Shown in pieces: positions 1 through 8,820 of a stretch of 64,000 nt of DNA (positions are counted from its first letter, which is position 1; each line of letters opens with the position of its first letter). This DNA comes from an uncultured Scytonema sp. (lineage in GTDB: Bacteria; Cyanobacteriota; Cyanobacteriia; Cyanobacteriales; Nostocaceae). The notes below the pieces were generated by a model. It was given only the letters and a program-made list of their open reading frames with translations. It was not told the origin of the DNA and made no database searches. Position numbers and translations under genes: made by a program. The stretch is taken from contig CALMVQ010000004.1 in NCBI GenBank assembly GCA_937873135.1, positions 1 to 64,000 on the forward strand. The letters are read 5' to 3'.

Positions 1-39
1 AAATATTTCGTAATTATGGAGAAAAATATATAATTAATT

Positions 40-981
40 TTGCGTAACTACTTAGGTGATGGACACTCTACAATCAACGAGTTAATCAGAAAGGAAAACC
101 GAACACCAGCACGTTTGGATACACCTACCTCAGCGATGAGTAAAATTCAGTGTGACGAGGCGATGGAACAGTATCTCACGCAACAGCGTTTGTCGTTGCA
201 CAGCGTGATCGAGAACGATCGCATGGTTTATCTTCGCAAAGTTGCTAATCTCTCATCTGGTGGTGTCAGTATTGATGCTACCCGAACTACTCACCCTGAA
301 AATATTATCTTGGCGCAAGACATTGCCCAACACTTCCGCTTAACTTGCATTGGTATTGATGTCATTGCCCAAAATCTCAGCGAATCATGGACGTCCGGAA
401 ACTTCGCCATCTTGGAAATCAATGCTGCACCGGGTGTTTTAATGCATCTTAACCCTGCTATTGGTGAAAGCGTTGAAGTCCCTTCAAAGATTTTGGAAAC
501 TTTCTTTAAGTCAGGTATTGATGCCAGAATACCAATTATCACTTTTAACCGCATCTCAGTTCAAGAACTTCAAAATACTATTGACCATATTCTTTTGCAA
601 CACCCTGACTGGACGATAGGCGCAGTTTGTCGCGATGTAATTTTCATCAATCGTTCGCCAAAAATCTTGAATAAGGATTATAGTACAAATCTTCTAAGCT
701 TACTACGCAATCCCAAACTTGATTTGCTCATTGCTGAATACTCAGAAGATATTTTAGAAGATGAGGGTATGTTTTACTATGGTAGTAACATGGTAATTCT
801 GAATAATCCTACTGAAATTGAGATGACATTGGCACGGGATGTCTTCGATGAATCGACTGTTGTGATTAAACGAGAAAACAATATTTCTCTAAAACGTAAG
901 GGTGTGATTGAAGAGTACTCTCTGGGAGAAGAGGTCCCATTTACTCAAGTTTATTTGGAGGAAATTGGGACGATTTTGTAA
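40..981 (+). CDS. Cyanophycin synthetase-like protein (CphA2-like), C-terminal part; interrupted upstream
   Basis: Seen: residues 7-145 match the second half of the cyanophycin synthetase ATP-grasp domain (GDGHSTINELI, NLSSGGVSID, GIDVIAQ, LEINAAPGVLMHLNP). Residues 165-300 resemble the start of the Mur-ligase-like domain (IPIITF..., LLRNPKLDLLIAEYSEDIL) but the P-loop GTNGKTT is replaced by NRISVQ, and the protein stops early. Known: CphA2 enzymes of diazotrophic cyanobacteria have such a shortened, ATP-site-less ligase domain and polymerise beta-Asp-Arg dipeptides. Inferred: a CphA2-type enzyme. The TTG start directly follows an in-frame TAA (31-33), and the codons before that stop still read like the same fold (YFVIMEKNI), so the real gene begins before the window and is either broken here, restarted at TTG, or affected by a sequencing error. 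No ribosome site is evident. Confidence 0.65.
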   Translation: MRNYLGDGHSTINELIRKENRTPARLDTPTSAMSKIQCDEAMEQYLTQQRLSLHSVIENDRMVYLRKVANLSSGGVSIDATRTTHPENIILAQDIAQHFRLTCIGIDVIAQNLSESWTSGNFAILEINAAPGVLMHLNPAIGESVEVPSKILETFFKSGIDARIPIITFNRISVQELQNTIDHILLQHPDWTIGAVCRDVIFINRSPKILNKDYSTNLLSLLRNPKLDLLIAEYSEDILEDEGMFYYGSNMVILNNPTEIEMTLARDVFDESTVVIKRENNISLKRKGVIEEYSLGEEVPFTQVYLEEIGTIL

Positions 982-1072
982 AATGAGACAGGAAATAAGA
1001 GCTAACAGCTTCTTATTTCCTCTTCACTCTTATTCTATGATGTCCGTCAAATAAAATTCGAGAGCGATGGCT

Positions 1073-1456
1073 TTATTTTGTTCTGTTAACATGAGAGTGA
1101 TTTTGTTGCATGTAGCTTAACAACCAACTTGCCACAGTTGCCCTTCGAGTTTGCCGAGGTCCAAATTCACCAATTTTGTAGCCTTTGAAACCTAGTTGTT
1201 CTTTAAGGAGTTGTTTGTTCTCTGGAGGAATAGAACGAGCCAGCTTGACCGTTGGGGGGCGATTACCGATAAAATCTGGTGGTTGTGCGTACTCATCTCG
1301 CCATTCTGGTGTCACTTCTTGAGTATCCCACTGCTCAGAAGAGGAGTCGTAGCGGTATCCCAAATAGTGCCATACCAACTGGTTCACCGTGGCATCATCA
1401 ATTTCCTCGTTGAGAATCGCCCAAATGGTTTCTGTATTAAGTGATGGTAAAGGCAT
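1073..1456 (-). CDS. DUF1823 family protein
   Basis: A 127-residue soluble protein of unknown function. Seen: the N-terminal block LNTETIWAILNEEIDDATVN, then QLVWHYLGYRYD, and the basic C-terminal block RSIPPENKQLLKEQLGFKGY followed by KIGEFGPRQTRRATVASWLL. Known: these blocks define DUF1823, a short family conserved in cyanobacteria and plastid-bearing plants; no reaction has been assigned as far as I know. No signal peptide or membrane segment. It faces the end of the cyanophycin-like gene (convergent) and stands alone, with short tandem repeats upstream of its start. Confidence 0.85.
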   Translation of the reverse strand: MPLPSLNTETIWAILNEEIDDATVNQLVWHYLGYRYDSSSEQWDTQEVTPEWRDEYAQPPDFIGNRPPTVKLARSIPPENKQLLKEQLGFKGYKIGEFGPRQTRRATVASWLLSYMQQNHSHVNRTK

Positions 1457-1918
1457 AAGTAATAAGGGAGAAAATTTAAAACTCCTGACTCCTGAATTTT
1501 AACTCCTAACTCCTGTCTCCTAATCTTCTGTCTCCCTAGTTCTTACATTACTATTTTTCTTAAATTCCATCCCTCCCTCGAGATATAAAATAAGCTTATG
1601 ATAGTCTAAGAAATCCAAAATTTATTTAAAACCTACCCAAGGCAAACCCAACCTACTAACAACAATATCTCGCTACAAATTCACAAAGGTGAAATCTTTG
1701 CTTACTTTCTCGTTGGTAAGGGTGAAGTTAGATTGGCGACAGCGGTAGAGGGGACAAAGGAGTCGCCAAGGAGCGGAAAAAAGCCTCATGTACTCTGAGA
1801 CAGCACGTCTTCCTCTCTCCTTTGTCTTCTGTCTTCTTGTTGGCTTCAGATGAAATTAAAAATTGCTTAGTGTGTAGTAAACAGGGTAAACTGGGAATAA
1901 TCAAGACTTGACCAGTTG
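1457..1918. other. Intergenic region with 7-bp-type short repeats
   Basis: The first 90 bases are pyrimidine-rich near-repeats of an 'actcctg/tctcctaa' unit, an STRR-like tract common between cyanobacterial genes. A second CT-rich tract (about 1805-1840) follows. An open frame around 1620-1800 has no start codon and was not accepted as a gene. Confidence 0.6.
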
Positions 1919-2212
1919 ATGGATAATTCTAAACCACAATTAGAACAAATTCGTGCCCATGTCATCATCTCTGGCAAAGTCCAAGGGGTAGGCTACCGCT
2001 ATGCCACTATGGATACAGCTAGTCAGTTGAGGTTAAGCGGTTGGGTGCGGAATCTCCCAGATCGTCGAGTGGAAGCAGTCTTTGAAGGTAACCGAAAGGT
2101 TGTGGAAGAGATGATTCGCTGGTGTTATCAGGGCCCACCTGCTGCTATGGTAAAAGATGTTGTGGTGGAGTATGAAGAGTTGGAAGGGTTGCGGGGATTT
2201 GACGTTAGATAG
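1919..2212 (+). CDS. acyP: Acylphosphatase
   Basis: Small cytosolic hydrolase that cleaves the carboxyl-phosphate bond of acylphosphates. Seen: the family signature GKVQGVGYRYAT (catalytic Arg in GVGYR, residue about 28) and the second signature GWVRNLPDRRVEAVFEG with the catalytic Asn in WVRN. Length (97 aa) is normal for the family. The open frame also has a TTG one codon earlier (1916); the ATG at 1919 is preferred. No strong Shine-Dalgarno sequence. It is a single gene convergent with pxcA, with a hairpin between them. Confidence 0.9.
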   Translation: MDNSKPQLEQIRAHVIISGKVQGVGYRYATMDTASQLRLSGWVRNLPDRRVEAVFEGNRKVVEEMIRWCYQGPPAAMVKDVVVEYEELEGLRGFDVR

Positions 2213-2237
2213 ATTTTGTCGGTTGTTTGTTAATAGT

Positions 2238-2275
2238 TGATAGTTGTTGGTTGATATACGAACAATCAACTATCA
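2238..2275. terminator. Putative bidirectional hairpin between acyP and pxcA
   Basis: TGATAGTTG (2238-2246) pairs perfectly with CAACTATCA (2267-2275) around a 20-nt loop, lying between two convergent genes. There is no clear T-tract, so termination is inference from placement. Confidence 0.4.
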
Positions 2276-2328
2276 TATACTAACTACTAATTATTAACCA
2301 ATCTAAAGTTATTGTCAGCATAAGCGAT

Positions 2329-3684
2329 TTACTCGTCCATTTCTTTCATTGTCGCTAATGCTGAAGGAGACCATTTACTGAGATAGCGAAATATCCAGTA
2401 TTTAAATACAGTATTTAAAATCACAGGAAATGTTGCAATAAATAAAAATATTGCGTTTCTATTTGCCGGTAGTCCTAAATGTTCTGCCGTCCCTTCTAAA
2501 AGAACTTCCCATCCATGTGGGGAGTGGAATCCGACAAATATATCTGTTGATAAAATAATTATAAAAGCTTTGGCGCTATCGCTAATACCGTAGACGATCT
2601 CATCCATAAACGACTTCACAGTCGCAATTTCTCTTCTACTTGTAGCAACGATGATACCAAAAGCAAAAAGTGAGATGACATCAGCAAATACATTGCTAAT
2701 AGCATGAGTACTTTTATCGCGAAATTCCTCGACTAGCTCGAGCGCTTTCTCTTTTACTTGTTCTTCTTTTTCTTCTGTTGAGAGGGGTGGTGCTTTGGTT
2801 ATAAGACTTTTGAACTGTAGCTTCTTTTCAAAAGTCTTTAATTCTTGGAAAGCTTCTTCCTCCATTTCGGAATTTAGAAAAATATGAGATTTGCTCTCAC
2901 CTTGTATTCGATCTACTATCGGTTTGACTAGAAAATGTTTGGATATATTTTGAGTTAAAACTGGTACAAGAATAAGTAAAACTAAAAATCTTATAGCAGA
3001 TCTCGTTTTATTTCTAGAAATCCGGAAATTCCTAACAAATTGCTGTTCTCCTTGAGGAGAAAGATCTGCTTTAATTCTATCAATTGTTCGACCGATAGAC
3101 CTTGGTAATACACCAGTTTTATCGGATTTAGGTCTATTTTTAGGAGGGGCGGTATTATCTGAAATCGGCTCTCGAAACATCACCTCTTGGTTTATTGGCA
3201 TAGGTTGTTCGATGGGCACGATCGCACTTTCAATCAATTCATCCTGAGGAATATACTTAGCTATAACGTCATCAATAAACTTGAGCTTCTCTAAAAATAC
3301 GGCATTGGAGGTATTTAGCAGCGAACGACTCAGCCGAAACTCTGCCAGCTTCACCTTGATAATACTTAAGTTTTTAGCAAGGTAGACTTGCCAATAACTC
3401 ATGACACTTTCAGTATAATCAGCAGACTCAGGCGATATTTTTTGACCAGCAAAATGCTCAAGTTCAATATTTTTAATGATTTGAGCAGACTGATATGCTT
3501 CCAATAGCGATCTCTCTGGTGTTGCCAAAAACCGTTGATTACCAAACTGTAAGTATCCTCTAATTTTTTTGCGAAGCAACGCTGTGTTTGTTGTGAAAGA
3601 ATCTTTCATGGCAGACGTTTTTGAATATATATTAAGCTGTTGTACCAGTACAGATGCACTATGGTGCTTCTCCAAAGCGCTCAT
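2329..3684 (-). CDS. pxcA: Proton extrusion protein PxcA (CemA family)
   Basis: Inner-membrane protein needed for light-induced proton extrusion in cyanobacteria; relative of chloroplast CemA. Seen: a soluble N-terminal half beginning TPERSLLEAYQSA, then hydrophobic segments near residues 231-247, 335-350, 372-390 and 410-425, a charged stretch rich in Glu/Lys between the first two, and the family's C-terminal block KYWIFRYLSKWSPSALAT. Length 451 aa from the first ATG; a second ATG at 3609 (residue 26, MKDSF) aligns better with where I remember family members starting, giving 426 aa. Neither start has a good ribosome site. Monocistronic as far as can be seen. Confidence 0.9.
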   Translation of the reverse strand: MSALEKHHSASVLVQQLNIYSKTSAMKDSFTTNTALLRKKIRGYLQFGNQRFLATPERSLLEAYQSAQIIKNIELEHFAGQKISPESADYTESVMSYWQVYLAKNLSIIKVKLAEFRLSRSLLNTSNAVFLEKLKFIDDVIAKYIPQDELIESAIVPIEQPMPINQEVMFREPISDNTAPPKNRPKSDKTGVLPRSIGRTIDRIKADLSPQGEQQFVRNFRISRNKTRSAIRFLVLLILVPVLTQNISKHFLVKPIVDRIQGESKSHIFLNSEMEEEAFQELKTFEKKLQFKSLITKAPPLSTEEKEEQVKEKALELVEEFRDKSTHAISNVFADVISLFAFGIIVATSRREIATVKSFMDEIVYGISDSAKAFIIILSTDIFVGFHSPHGWEVLLEGTAEHLGLPANRNAIFLFIATFPVILNTVFKYWIFRYLSKWSPSALATMKEMDE

Positions 3685-4015
3685 TATTCTGAGTTTACAC
3701 TGTTTATTCGTTTAGGTTAGGTACGCTTGACAACAATTACTATTTAACTACTCACAAGTGATTATAGGCTTGTAAGAAGGAACTGATGAAAAGCCACATC
3801 AAGTTTAGCCATCCAACCATCACTCTCAGCACCTATGCACCTTAACGAACAAGCTGACTCAGTGCATAGATGCACCATCTCGATTGTAGTTACCAATCAC
3901 AAGAAAAGTGTAGTTGTTAGCCTTAACAGTTGGATTGTCTTGAAACTAGTCTTTTAGCTAGGATTTATGTATAACTTTTGGTTGATGTCCCTTTTATCTA
4001 TTTACGCCAACGCTT
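3685..4015. other. Intergenic region, no gene recognised
   Basis: About 330 bases between two minus-strand genes. A 19-codon open frame at about 3786 and a short palindrome around 3860-3875 (gtgcat/atgcac) are present, but nothing that can be supported as a gene or named site. Confidence 0.5.
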
Positions 4016-4750
4016 TCAACTATTGACTATTTTTGGAAGTAATTGCGGATGATTGAGTTGCCAAAAATGTAAAATTTGCTTTCCAACCAATTGAGGGTAA
4101 AAGTGATGAAAAAAGTGATACCCTGCGGGGCATTCCCAAAGTTTATCTTCTGGCTTTAACCACGTCAGCCACTCATGCAACACAGGTGGATGGACAACTG
4201 GATCAGTCTTGCTGCCACACACCATGAGTGGTACAGAAACGTCTCCTTTAGGTAAATTCGCTAACCTAAAAAGCGAGTGAACAGAAGGGGATTCTTCTAA
4301 ATCTCTCTCTAAGGCGATCGCTAACTTCTTAGTAGAGTAATGATGTTTATTCCCAAACAGACTGCGAACGGTGTTGACTAAAACTTGCTCGCGGGTTATC
4401 GGTAAAAGTTGTCGCTGAATGTAATAGTGGGTATGCCAAGTCGTTGCAGGTTGAGCCGCTACGGCTAATAGGGTTAATGATTGTACTTGTTGAGGATATT
4501 GACGGGCGAAGATTAAGCCCACGATACCGCTAATTCCGTGACCTACCAAATGAACTGGGCGATCACAAGACTGTACACAATCATATAACAATGCCACCGC
4601 TTTATCTATAGAACTAGCTTCATCTTTGGTTTGGCGGTACTCCCACCGAGCAATATTCAAGTACTTAGATAAGTTACGCAGTAATAGTTGGTCAAAATAT
4701 TTCAAACTAGGACTGGCACTTAACCATAAAACATCAAATGAATAAGACAT
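4016..4750 (-). CDS. Alpha/beta-hydrolase fold protein without the nucleophile serine
   Basis: Seen: a 244-residue protein with the nucleophile-elbow region VHLVGHGISGIVGL, where the canonical G-x-S-x-G would have serine; here the sequence is G-H-G-I-S-G, so the central residue is Gly. A later strand (VPLMVCGSKTDPVV) carries the usual acid-loop Asp and a C-terminal His-rich stretch (YHFFHHFYP) lies where the catalytic His would be. No signal peptide. Known: hydrolase-fold proteins that lost the nucleophile exist as non-enzymes. Inferred: either a pseudo-hydrolase or an enzyme using the Ser two residues later. Substrate unknown. It is transcribed away from the mscS-family gene. Confidence 0.7.
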   Translation of the reverse strand: MSYSFDVLWLSASPSLKYFDQLLLRNLSKYLNIARWEYRQTKDEASSIDKAVALLYDCVQSCDRPVHLVGHGISGIVGLIFARQYPQQVQSLTLLAVAAQPATTWHTHYYIQRQLLPITREQVLVNTVRSLFGNKHHYSTKKLAIALERDLEESPSVHSLFRLANLPKGDVSVPLMVCGSKTDPVVHPPVLHEWLTWLKPEDKLWECPAGYHFFHHFYPQLVGKQILHFWQLNHPQLLPKIVNS

Positions 4751-5058
4751 AATGCCTCTATCGAACTATATAACTTTATAACTTATATGTTATGAAATTT
4801 AAATTACAAGTTATGAATTGAAGGGTAATTTTAGTAACATCAATATTTGGTGTTGATGCGAAAATACTATACTCGTTCAACTCTACAAAAAGAGCATAGT
4901 TTGTCAATCAAACTGCTATTAAGTATAATTTTTACCAATATCCTAGAAAGTTTACTAAGTATTGAATAGCACAAAAATTAAAAAAAAAGGTATTTATACA
5001 TATATGTAACTTTCTTATCTATATTTTTTCTTAGGAGTCTACAAACACAGGAAGATTT
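4751..5058. promoter_or_regulatory. Divergent promoter region (hydrolase-like gene / mscS-family gene)
   Basis: About 310 A+T-rich bases between two divergently transcribed genes, so both promoters should lie here. No specific operator is recognised. TTTTCTTAGGAG ahead of the channel gene contains a possible ribosome site (AGGAG, 5032-5036), though it is 20+ bases from the ATG; AGGAAG (5050-5055) is closer. Confidence 0.4.
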
Positions 5059-5913
5059 ATGGATATAAATCAGATTGGTCAGGTTGCACTTGCACTGCTA
5101 ACTACGTTCGGACTGAAGCTACTCGGTGCGATCCTCATATGGCTTATTGGTCAGCGATTGATTGACTTCGGGCTCAGGCTGATCAGACGTGCTTTCAGAA
5201 ACCAGCTCATCGATCCAACAATCGTTAATTACCTTCTCAATATCATTTCCATAACGTTGAGAGTCATCCTCATTGTTTCACTTCTTGGCTTCTTTGGTGT
5301 CGAGACAACCTCCTTCGCAGCATTGTTAGCAGCCGCTGGTATTGCTATTGGTGCCGCATGGGGTGGATTGCTCGCGAACTTTGCTGCGGGTGCCTTTTTA
5401 ATTATTTTCCGACCGTTTAAAGTTGGTGACTTTGTTAAAATTGGAGGCGTTACAGGAACTGTCAAGGAAATTGGACTGTTTACAACTAATCTCGACATGC
5501 CAGATAACGTGTTAACAATTATCGGCAATAACAAAATATTCGCTGATAATATCCAAAATTATTCTGCCAATTCATACCGTCGTGTCGATCTAGTTGCTCA
5601 ACTTCATCACAATGTCGAGCACAACCAAGCCATCTACTATCTGAAAGCAAAAATTAGCCAAATTCCTAATGTTCTTACAAACCCAGCACCAGATGTAGAA
5701 ATTTTGGAGTTCAACTTAGCAGGCCCTGTCTTAGCAGTACGTCCTTATTGCAATAACGACCACTACTGGCAAGTCTATTTCGATACCAACAAAACTATCC
5801 GCGAAACTTTTGGTGAAGCTGGGTTTCCAGTTCCTGAACACCGTTATGCAATTAGTAGTTTACCAAACAATTTGAGAGATAACGCGATCAATTCGCCATT
5901 CAAGGCAAACTAA
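5059..5913 (+). CDS. MscS-family mechanosensitive ion channel
   Basis: Small-conductance mechanosensitive channel of the cytoplasmic membrane, expected to release solutes on hypo-osmotic shock. Seen: two N-terminal hydrophobic helices (residues 7-30 and 58-82), then the pore helix TM3 rich in Gly/Ala (SFAALLAAAGIAIGAAWGG) followed by the family signature FRPFKVGDFVKIGG and the beta domain with GTVKEIGLFTTNL. Length 284 aa is typical of the minimal MscS form. A possible ribosome site AGGAAG precedes the ATG. Downstream, tandem gttaact repeats (5931-5957) may form hairpins. Confidence 0.9.
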   Translation: MDINQIGQVALALLTTFGLKLLGAILIWLIGQRLIDFGLRLIRRAFRNQLIDPTIVNYLLNIISITLRVILIVSLLGFFGVETTSFAALLAAAGIAIGAAWGGLLANFAAGAFLIIFRPFKVGDFVKIGGVTGTVKEIGLFTTNLDMPDNVLTIIGNNKIFADNIQNYSANSYRRVDLVAQLHHNVEHNQAIYYLKAKISQIPNVLTNPAPDVEILEFNLAGPVLAVRPYCNNDHYWQVYFDTNKTIRETFGEAGFPVPEHRYAISSLPNNLRDNAINSPFKAN

Positions 5914-5930
5914 TTCTTTTGTTGTTAACA

Positions 5931-5957
5931 GTTAACTGTTAACTGTTAACAATTAAC
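5931..5957. repeat. Tandem self-complementary 7-bp repeats (gttaact)
   Basis: Three near-copies of GTTAACT/GTTAAC directly after the channel gene. The unit is palindromic (GTTAAC), so the transcript could fold. It is one of the several heptamer repeat tracts of this window. Confidence 0.6.
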
Positions 5958-6091
5958 GTACTTAAATAAAAAGGAATTATAAATTACGTATTTATGACCT
6001 AAACTGTACTTGTCAATTGTTATGATTAGCACAAGCTGAGATTTGCCAACAAACTCTATAGGTTCTCGTTTGAGTCACATAAAGAATGCCT

Positions 6092-8020
6092 TCAATGCTC
6101 AGATGCTTGACTCATGGGCTTGCTGGGTGGAATTTGCTCAATCGTAATCAACGCTTCCATTACCGATTTAGCAATAGGTGCGGCGACAGTACCACCAAAG
6201 GCATTTTTTCCCTTCGGCTCATCGACCAATGCCAGTACCACATAGCGGGGTGATTCTACAGGTAATATACCTAAGAAACTGGTAATGTAAGCATCAGTGA
6301 TATAGCCACCACCCGAACCCCTGGCTTTTTGGGCTGTGCCGGTTTTGCCTGCGATGCGATAGCCGGTGATTTGTGATGCTTTTCCAGTTCCGTCATCAAC
6401 CACTGTTTCCATCATTTCCACCACTTTTTGGCTTGTCGCTGGTGAAAAAATTTGGGTTGGTACTGACAGATTTGGTGAGTAATGCATCTGTCCCTTACTA
6501 TCCACTAACCCCCGGACTATGTGAGGCATGACTAATTTGCCTCCATTCGCCAAAGCTGCTTGCATTTGCATCAGCTGCAATGGTGTTAGGGAAAATCCTT
6601 GCCCAAAGGAGGTTGTTGCTGGTTCTATTGGTACAGAGACAAATTCTTCTTGACTTTTTAGCTGACTGTTGACTGCAAAAGGTAAATCTGTATAGACACT
6701 TTGCCCTAGCCCCAGTTTTTGCAACCAGCCATAGTAGACTGAGGGTTGTATTTTTTGCATGATTTGCACCATGCCGACGTTGCTAGAATATTGTAGAATT
6801 TGAGCAATGTTTAACCGTCCGTAACGTTTGTTTTCAGCATTTTTGATAATTCGGTTAGTCACTCGAATAAAACCTGGATCTTTGAACACATTATTAGGTT
6901 CGATCGCACCAGTTTCTAAAGCGATCGCGACATTGAGCGGTTTAAAGGTGGAACCAGGTTCATAAAGATCTGCCACCGTCCAGTTTTTAAACAATGAGAT
7001 ATCGGCTTTGGAGTATTCATTTGGGTTATAGGTTGGTTGAGTCACCATAGCAAGCAGCGAACCATCCCAAGCATCCATGACAATAACCGTCCCTCGCTTG
7101 GCGTGGAATTTTTCCATCTGCTGCTTCAGAGCAGATCGCGCAACTCGTTGCAGACGGCTGTCAATAGTCAGTTGCAGTTGCAGATCGTCAAAATGCAAAA
7201 AACCATCCGGAGCATGATCTGGCATGAGAGAGCCGTTACCTGCGCGACTGAGGCGCACCATTTGCACGGAACGTTCTAGCAATTTTTCTTGGCTATACTC
7301 CACCCCAGCTTGACCGCGACGGTCAATGTTAACATAGCCTACTACTTCGGCCACCAAATCTTGTTCTGGGTAAAATCTGGAGTATTTTTGAATCAACTCT
7401 AAGCCATTCAGGTGCAATGAGGCAATCCGATCAGCATTTTCTTCCGGTATGCCAGAAGCAAGAGTGATACCGCTTCTTTTTCCTTGAAACTTTTTCTCTA
7501 GATCAATTTGATCTTGGTCGAGGATTGATGCCAACTGCTGTGCTATCTGTTCGCTAGACTTTTCAAACAGCTTGGGATGAGCGTACAAAGTATACACAGG
7601 ACGGTCAATTGCCAACACATTACTATTACGATCAACCACTGGGCGACGGGGCATAAAAGGTCGCAAATTCACCATCTGTTGGTTGCGTGCCTTCTGCGTT
7701 AACTTTGGTCCACTGACAATTTGCAGGTGGTATAAGTTTATCGCTAGCCCTAGCCCAGCAGCAATCAATAGACTCCAAATAATGAAAACTCGGTGTTTGG
7801 TACTGGGAAGCTCGTCACGGGCTTTGTTCGCGAGCAAGGAAGAAGTGCTTTGCTCTGGCTCTCTTCGTTGTAGCAATTCGCGGCGAAGGAGCGTTGTTGA
7901 CGCTGAAGGCTTGTTAGAAAATATACCTGATAACCATCTTCTCCAACCCTTCTGCTTTTGCCCTGTTGATTTCGCAGATCGTAAATTTTTCAATTTTCTT
8001 CTGCTTGATGACTTCTGCAT
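6092..8020 (-). CDS. ftsI: Peptidoglycan D,D-transpeptidase FtsI (class B penicillin-binding protein)
   Basis: Septal cell-wall cross-linking enzyme. Seen: basic cytoplasmic N-terminus, one membrane anchor at residues 78-95, a dimerisation domain (FMPRRPVVDRNSNVLA), and the penicillin-binding domain with the three active-site motifs S357-TF-K360, S412-S413-N414 and K559-T-G-T562. Length 642 aa is slightly longer than E. coli FtsI because of the ~77-residue basic N-terminal tail. It lies 41 bases behind the FtsL-like gene on the same strand, so the pair is probably one transcript. Known: FtsI works with FtsW in the divisome. Confidence 0.93.
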   Translation of the reverse strand: MQKSSSRRKLKNLRSAKSTGQKQKGWRRWLSGIFSNKPSASTTLLRRELLQRREPEQSTSSLLANKARDELPSTKHRVFIIWSLLIAAGLGLAINLYHLQIVSGPKLTQKARNQQMVNLRPFMPRRPVVDRNSNVLAIDRPVYTLYAHPKLFEKSSEQIAQQLASILDQDQIDLEKKFQGKRSGITLASGIPEENADRIASLHLNGLELIQKYSRFYPEQDLVAEVVGYVNIDRRGQAGVEYSQEKLLERSVQMVRLSRAGNGSLMPDHAPDGFLHFDDLQLQLTIDSRLQRVARSALKQQMEKFHAKRGTVIVMDAWDGSLLAMVTQPTYNPNEYSKADISLFKNWTVADLYEPGSTFKPLNVAIALETGAIEPNNVFKDPGFIRVTNRIIKNAENKRYGRLNIAQILQYSSNVGMVQIMQKIQPSVYYGWLQKLGLGQSVYTDLPFAVNSQLKSQEEFVSVPIEPATTSFGQGFSLTPLQLMQMQAALANGGKLVMPHIVRGLVDSKGQMHYSPNLSVPTQIFSPATSQKVVEMMETVVDDGTGKASQITGYRIAGKTGTAQKARGSGGGYITDAYITSFLGILPVESPRYVVLALVDEPKGKNAFGGTVAAPIAKSVMEALITIEQIPPSKPMSQASEH

Positions 8021-8061
8021 AAAGGGTGTCCTTTGTCGAATTGCTTAGGGGTGGTATTAAT

Positions 8062-8820
8062 CTAATAGCCGAGGGGATTAACGCTCTGCTGTTGTGTTTC
8101 GGTTGGCTTTGTGGTTGGAGGTGTAGGGTTAGAATCAATAGGTGCTGGATTCATGAAAATCATTGTCGCAGGAGTTGGCGATACGAGGTTTGCTGAGGGT
8201 TGGGATGCTTCTTGTGCAATTTTGTTTTTCAGCACCTCATTTTTTGTCTTCAATTCTCGCTCTTGGCGTTGTAGGTTTTGCAGTTGACGATAAGATTGAC
8301 TCCACAATTGTTGGGAATATACTGTCCAACCATAAACCACGAGTGCCGCCGACACTAATAGAAACGCTATAGCGGAAGAATAAAAATGTATTGCTTGCCA
8401 ACGCAGTAACCACTCTGGTATCTTTCCAGAAGCAGGTATTGTCGGGATTTGTGGTGTTGTGGGAATGTTGTTTTGGGCAGCCTCTTTAGGTAACTTTTGT
8501 GTAAAAGAGGAACGTTGCTGCTTTTTAGAAAAAACTTCCGTCGATACTTGGGGGCGAGGAAATTGTGGCTTTTTTAAAGGACGGGAACGTTGACGCATAG
8601 CTGGTTCCTGTCGGGAGAAATCTTGAGTCGCGGAAACCTCACCGAATTTCTGAGTTTTCAGAGACGCATTTGAGGAGGACTCTGGTATAGATGGCAGTGA
8701 TGCTTTGTCATGGGATGACATCTTCCGGTATTGGATACGGGGGGTTCCATCGTTCTGAACTGATTGCGCTCGCAACCAGCGATCATTTGCAGAAACATCT
8801 GATTTGCGCTTCAAAGCCAT
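8062..8820 (-). CDS. FtsL-like single-pass membrane protein upstream of ftsI
   Basis: No family recognised by motif. Seen: a 252-residue protein with a long Ser/Pro/Gln-rich cytoplasmic part, one hydrophobic helix (IHFYSSAIAFLLVSAALVV), then a heptad-like coiled coil (LQNLQRQERELKTKNEVLK) and a Pro/Thr-rich tail. Known: FtsL has exactly this order (short cytoplasmic part, one helix, periplasmic coiled coil) and is often encoded just before ftsI. Inferred: a candidate FtsL. The ATG at 8820 (MALKRKSDVS) is chosen; an upstream ATG at 8901 would add 27 residues unlike the rest. It could instead be an unrelated membrane-anchored protein. Confidence 0.7.
   Translation of the reverse strand: MALKRKSDVSANDRWLRAQSVQNDGTPRIQYRKMSSHDKASLPSIPESSSNASLKTQKFGEVSATQDFSRQEPAMRQRSRPLKKPQFPRPQVSTEVFSKKQQRSSFTQKLPKEAAQNNIPTTPQIPTIPASGKIPEWLLRWQAIHFYSSAIAFLLVSAALVVYGWTVYSQQLWSQSYRQLQNLQRQERELKTKNEVLKNKIAQEASQPSANLVSPTPATMIFMNPAPIDSNPTPPTTKPTETQQQSVNPLGY

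Noticed and set aside
1620-1800. Open frame reading ISLQIHKGEIFAYFLVGKGE
   Set aside because: Somewhat protein-like, but no start codon and flanked by repeat tracts; could be a relic, not supportable.
3786-3845. 19-codon open frame with aaggaa ahead of the ATG
   Set aside because: Too short to support without conservation evidence; neighbouring palindromes suggest non-coding DNA.
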